Made by a program: the position numbers and the translations under genes
Notes under the pieces: model-generated
Told to the model about the DNA's origin: nothing
Seen by the model: only the letters and a program-made list of their open reading frames with translations
Databases searched by the model: none
Part shown: in pieces, positions 23,428-25,948 of the stretch
How positions within the stretch are numbered: position 1 is the stretch's first letter
Layout: each line of letters opens with the position of its first letter
Source: Firmicutes bacterium UBA5227
GTDB taxonomy: Bacteria; Bacillota; Clostridia; Tissierellales; Sedimentibacteraceae
Direction: 5' to 3'
Length of the DNA: 25,948 nt
Assembly: GCA_002409285.1 (NCBI GenBank)
Contig: DHUT01000103.1
Span: 544-26,491, forward strand

Positions 23428-24351
23428 ATGGAGTCAGTTGCGGAGCTTTTGCTGAACTATCTTAATGATGTGATTAATGACCCCGAGCATGCATACCTGA
23501 GCTTACAGGAATTGCCTGAAGAATTTCAGAAATTCGGAGAAAAACTTATATATTTTACCCAATGTATAACAGAGGCTTCCTCCCTTGCAAAAGCCTTGGC
23601 AAAAGGAAACCTGAATATTAAGCCGCCTCCGCCGGGCAATGAAATGGCTGCTTCACTTAAATCCCTGCATGCATCCCTTAAACACCTGACGTGGCAGACC
23701 CAGCAGGTAGCAAAGGGGGACTATGGACAGAAAGTGGATTTTATGGGTGAATTCTCCGAAGCATTCAACACTATGACGTCACAGCTGGAGAAACAGCGCG
23801 AGTCTCTTTTAGAACAAATAGAAATCGGATATAAAAGAGCGGAGGCCTTGGAGCAAAGCAACATTTTATTCAAGGATGCCGCATATACAGATATATTGAC
23901 TAACTCATTCAACCGCCGCTACGGCATGAAAGTGTTAGATGACTGGCTTGCCGAAGGCAGGTCTTTTGTACTTTGCTTTGTTGATATAGACAATCTCAAG
24001 TGTGTGAACGATAGGTTCGGTCATTCCGAGGGAGATAATTATATCATACAAGTTGCGGAAATCCTGCGTAGCTTTTCATCTGAATCGATTCTTTGCCGAA
24101 TTGGCGGAGATGAATTTATGATTCTGGCACAAGGTCTGGATAATGATAAAGCCATCAAACGTATGGAGACGCTGAGAAACAGTCAGATAACCTACAATTT
24201 TCCAGAAGACCGGTCTTATGCTCATTGCATCAGCTATGGAATTATTGAAATCAGCGAAGACAATACGCTATCCGCAAGCGACATACTAAGCATTGCAGAT
24301 GAGAGAATGTATGAATATAAACGAACACATAAGAAAAAAACAGCACCGTAG
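23428..24351 (+). CDS. Diguanylate cyclase (GGDEF) with HAMP-like N-terminal region
   Basis: This is a 307-residue enzyme expected to make c-di-GMP from two GTP. The C-terminal GGDEF domain (about 148-300) has FVDIDNLKCVNDRFGHSEGD, with the metal-binding Asp and the GTP-binding residues, and the active-site motif RIGGDEF with GGDEF at 226-230. The inhibitory I-site RxxD expected five residues before it is absent (S-S-E-S at 217-220). The N-terminal half has no transmembrane helix. It contains a HAMP/coiled-coil-like stretch (LAKGNLNIKPPPPGNEMAAS, QQVAKGDYGQKVDFMGEFSE) and a coiled coil up to about residue 145. The ribosome site is weak (GTGAG about 12 bases upstream). It pairs with the upstream V4R gene; its product could feed the PilZ and ComFB proteins encoded at 8577-11302. 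Confidence 0.92.
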   Translation: MESVAELLLNYLNDVINDPEHAYLSLQELPEEFQKFGEKLIYFTQCITEASSLAKALAKGNLNIKPPPPGNEMAASLKSLHASLKHLTWQTQQVAKGDYGQKVDFMGEFSEAFNTMTSQLEKQRESLLEQIEIGYKRAEALEQSNILFKDAAYTDILTNSFNRRYGMKVLDDWLAEGRSFVLCFVDIDNLKCVNDRFGHSEGDNYIIQVAEILRSFSSESILCRIGGDEFMILAQGLDNDKAIKRMETLRNSQITYNFPEDRSYAHCISYGIIEISEDNTLSASDILSIADERMYEYKRTHKKKTAP

Positions 24352-24403
24352 ATTAAATGATATTATCACTTATTGTCATTGCCATAAAAAGCTTCTGAGC
24401 AGC

Positions 24404-24440
24404 GTGCCATTCTGAACAAGAACCTCCTGAAATAGGTCTA
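24404..24440 (+). repeat. Degenerate dispersed repeat, copy D
   Basis: The core GTGCCATTCTGAAC (24404-24417) is shared with the reverse complement of copy C. It is followed by AAGAACCTCCTGAAATAGG, resembling the AGAATCTC part of the canonical element. A TTGTCATTGCCAT stretch just upstream (24372-24384) may be the other arm. Confidence 0.45.
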
Positions 24441-24535
24441 ATATTACAGGATTTTTAGCTATGCCTGAGAATTGCTATAAATATTAAACGGCGGATTATA
24501 TTATATTCGGCTGAAACATAAATTAAAATTATATG

Positions 24536-24562
24536 TAAAATTTTATTAAATACATCCGATAG
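24536..24562 (+). promoter_or_regulatory. Sigma-D/FliA-type promoter upstream of bacteriohemerythrin
   Basis: TAAA (24536-24539), a spacer of exactly 15 bases, and TCCGATAG (24555-24562) match the SigD consensus TAAA-N15-GCCGATAT at 10 of 12 positions. Transcription would start about 70 bases before the ATG at 24642. Confidence 0.5.
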
Positions 24563-24641
24563 TATATAATATTGGGTAGATATAATCAGTTGTTCAGCAA
24601 AATGCTGCAACAGCAGAAGCTTTATAATATGGAGGTACAAT

Positions 24642-25046
24642 ATGGCAATATTATGGACAAAAAACTTAGAGGTAGGAGTTACTCTGATTGATGAACAGCA
24701 TAAGAAATGGTTTGAAAAAGCAGACCAGTTGTTTGAGGCAGGCAAAAACGGAAAGTCAAAGGAATACATAATCCAGATGTTTGATTTTCTGGACGATTAC
24801 ACAAAAACACATTTCAAGGACGAAGAAAAATATATGCAAAGCATCAATTATCCTAAATTAAACGAACAAAAACAAATGCACCAGGACTTTATCAAGAGGC
24901 TTGCGGAATTAAGAAAGGAATATGAAACATCCGGCGCCAACATAACAGTCATTATTGGTGCCAACCAGTTCATTCTCGACTGGCTCACAAAACATATTTC
25001 AAATGAAGATAAAAAAATAGGCGAATATGCAAGAAAACTAAAATAA
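24642..25046 (+). CDS. Bacteriohemerythrin (one iron ligand His replaced by Gln)
   Basis: This is a 134-residue four-helix oxygen-binding di-iron protein. Metal ligands visible are H20 (LIDEQHKKWF), H57 and E61 (THFKDEEKYM), H80 (QKQMHQDF), H118 and D123 (TKHISNEDKKIG). The position where the canonical pattern has the fifth histidine, four residues before H80, is Q76 (NEQKQMH). Six of seven ligands are therefore conserved. In motile anaerobes such proteins may deliver or sense oxygen, sometimes linked to aerotaxis. GGAGGT precedes the ATG. It stands alone with its own sigma-D-like promoter and a good terminator, so it appears to be part of the motility regulon. Whether oxygen still binds normally is unknown. 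Confidence 0.93.
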   Translation: MAILWTKNLEVGVTLIDEQHKKWFEKADQLFEAGKNGKSKEYIIQMFDFLDDYTKTHFKDEEKYMQSINYPKLNEQKQMHQDFIKRLAELRKEYETSGANITVIIGANQFILDWLTKHISNEDKKIGEYARKLK

Positions 25047-25049
25047 TCG

Positions 25050-25086
25050 AAAAATCTGAACCGAGGCAAAGGTTCGGATTTTTATA
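25050..25086 (+). terminator. Intrinsic terminator of bacteriohemerythrin
   Basis: AAAAATCTGAACC (25050-25062) pairs with GGTTCGGATTTTT (25071-25083) with one T.G wobble and an 8-base loop. The stem runs into a T tract directly after the gene stop. Confidence 0.85.
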
Positions 25087-25260
25087 GCTCCGACCCTTTT
25101 TTCCAGGAAAAAAGCACACAAACTTTACGAAATTAAAAATTTGACGCCGAATTATGTATTGCCTGGGAAATATTCCAATATTCCTGTCGAAGAAAAATTT
25201 CGCCAGATATACATTGACAATATTGGCTTTGCAGAAAATAAGCTGTTTATTGTAAAATAG
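25060..25260 (+). pseudogene. Remnant coding sequence without a start codon
   Basis: The frame ending at TAG 25258-25260 is open from 25060 with no ATG and no ribosome site. It nevertheless looks coding: from about 25108 it reads KKAHKLYEIKNLTPNYVLPG, KYSNIPVEEKFRQIYIDNIG and FAENKLFIVK, a normal amino-acid mix with no strong bias. Its 5' end merges with the hemerythrin terminator, so it is probably the 3' tail of a gene lost by deletion. I do not recognise the family. Confidence 0.4.
25214..25242 (+). promoter_or_regulatory. Possible sigma-A promoter for the orphan gene
   Basis: TTGACA (25214-25219) is an exact -35. After a 17-base spacer comes AATAAG (25237-25242), 4 of 6 to TATAAT. It lies 70 bases upstream of the start at 25313 and inside the remnant coding sequence. 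Confidence 0.4.
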
Positions 25261-25312
25261 ATAGAAATGGACAAAGTTGCTCAGATAAATTATTTGTTAG
25301 GAGGATTTAGAA

Positions 25313-25693
25313 ATGCAAAACGATGTAATAAATAAGTTAATTGACTTAGGAATAGCTTTTACGGTGGATGGGTATAACGATTCAGTAAATGAATTGGTCA
25401 AGTTTGAAACGAAGTATGGTATTTCTTCGAGATTGTTTTATGATGATTATAATAATTGTAAAATAAAAGAAGATATAACATTCGATGATATTGCTGATTG
25501 GATATTTTACTGTAATATTTTTTTATCTATCGGCGGTGATTTAAAAAAGTTTGAAGAAGCCCAAAAGTTACAGTCATATCTTGAATCTAATGAATATATT
25601 AATATGATTTTAAAAAATAATAAAGGAATAGAATTAAAACAATGTAAAAAAGAAAGCGAGGAATGTAAAAAGTCCGCGCTTTCTTTTATATAG
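25313..25693 (+). CDS. Orphan small protein, AT-rich (hypothetical)
   Basis: This is 126 residues, with no signal peptide or membrane segment. A strong ribosome site (TAGGAGGAT) precedes the ATG. The stretch VNELVKFETKYGISSRLFYD followed by DYNNCKIKEDITFDDIADWI loosely recalls small proteins with an E-x-KYG-x-SS-x-x-FY motif, some of which are antitoxins paired with a TumE-like toxin. No toxin gene is next to it, so that is only a hint. The C-terminus is lysine- and cysteine-rich (KQCKKESEECKKS). The gene is more AT-rich than the flagellar genes, which suggests separate origin. Its final codons form the left and right arms of the terminator at 25648-25687. It converges on, and overlaps by 8 bases, the gene ending at 25686. 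Confidence 0.6.
   Translation: MQNDVINKLIDLGIAFTVDGYNDSVNELVKFETKYGISSRLFYDDYNNCKIKEDITFDDIADWIFYCNIFLSIGGDLKKFEEAQKLQSYLESNEYINMILKNNKGIELKQCKKESEECKKSALSFI
25648..25690. terminator. Bidirectional terminator inside overlapping 3' gene ends
   Basis: AAAAGAAAGCG (25648-25658) pairs perfectly with CGCTTTCTTTT (25677-25687), with an 18-base loop. A-rich and T-rich arms let it serve both convergent genes. The stem lies within the coding sequence of the orphan gene and contains the stop of the minus-strand gene. Confidence 0.6.
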
Positions 25694-25948
25694 GCTTGCA
25701 TAATATGCGTTGTATTTTAAAATTGCCATTAAATAAATCTCTTTTTGCAGTTGGACTTACAACGATAGATGTATCGCAACAAAAAGAAATAATTTGCTCT
25801 CCCTCTTTAACGTAGCCATTTTCATATGCCATTATAGCACCATTTATGCATAAAGTTAGACCCTTTAATATTAATTCAAATGTAGATACAATCATTTCTG
25901 TAGAATTGTCACCGGTACATGATAGTATTGGTTCAAATGGTAAACCAC
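25686..25948 (-). CDS. C-terminal part of a pyruvate kinase alpha/beta-domain-like protein (start outside window)
   Basis: The minus-strand frame is open to the window edge (it continues upstream of the first methionine as GLPFEPILSCTGDNSTE), so the gene begins beyond 25948 and about 86 residues are seen. The pattern LTLCINGAIMAYENGYVKEG, EQIISFCCDTSIVVSPTAKR and the ending FNGNFKIQRILCKPI resembles stand-alone proteins built from the C-terminal alpha/beta domain of pyruvate kinase. These have a similar VAVEIAVMAADAGLI...EVIAIGGTGRGADTA...FDLKVREIICKP layout. The usual G-T/S-G-x-G-A-D-T loop is altered here (CCDTSIVVSPT). The identification is by recalled pattern and is moderate. Confidence 0.45.
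   Translation of the reverse strand, partial: GLPFEPILSCTGDNSTEMIVSTFELILKGLTLCINGAIMAYENGYVKEGEQIISFCCDTSIVVSPTAKRDLFNGNFKIQRILCKPI

Noticed and set aside
1..25948. CRISPR arrays, tRNA or rRNA genes, transposases, prophage genes
   Set aside because: I saw no regularly spaced repeats, no tRNA-like cloverleaf or rRNA stretches and no recognisable transposase or phage protein in any frame.

Overview
The window is an AT-rich stretch of a motile, anaerobic-type Firmicute (Clostridia/Tissierellia-like). I infer this from the Bacillus/Clostridium-style gene order (fliR, flhB, flhA, fliA, then two hook-basal-body genes), the CheC/CheD adaptation proteins, a ylqG/ylqH-like pair, an SLH surface protein, strong AGGAGG-type ribosome binding sites and a bacteriohemerythrin. 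I cannot name the species.

Layout. (1) 1-8535, plus strand: the 3' end of a flagellar operon, with fliR (cut by the window edge), flhB, flhA, fliA (the flagellar sigma factor), flgF-like, flgG-like, fapA, cheC and cheD. It closes at a perfect palindromic terminator (8551-8584). (2) 15036-8577, minus strand: a tightly packed six-gene operon with a FliK-like/YlqG-like protein, a free-standing FlhB C-terminal domain, an FtsA-like actin-fold ATPase with a long C-terminal extension, a PilZ protein, an SLH-domain exported protein and ComFB. (3) 15326-22372, plus strand: cheA, cheR, cheB, fliD, fliS and a fliT-position chaperone gene. (4) 22373-25948: a looser accessory region with a V4R-domain protein, a diguanylate cyclase, a bacteriohemerythrin, an untranslatable gene remnant, a small AT-rich orphan gene, and the end of a convergent gene resembling the pyruvate kinase alpha/beta domain, which runs off the right edge.

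Regulation. Operons 2 and 3 diverge from a 289-base gap holding two back-to-back sites with the sigma-D/FliA -10 box GCCGATAT, one on each strand. A third sigma-D-like site (TAAA, 15 bases, TCCGATAG) lies upstream of the bacteriohemerythrin. Since the cognate sigma factor is encoded at 3521-4333, the window looks like a class-III flagellar regulon that includes the unusual minus-strand operon.

Most interesting part: the minus-strand operon. It combines paralogue-like pieces of the flagellar export specificity switch (FliK-like plus FlhB-C-like) with an actin-like ATPase, two candidate c-di-GMP receptors (PilZ, ComFB) and a cell-wall-anchored exported protein, under an apparent flagellar sigma promoter. 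A degenerate dispersed repeat (TGTCATTCTGA-like) occurs four times, always between genes or operons.
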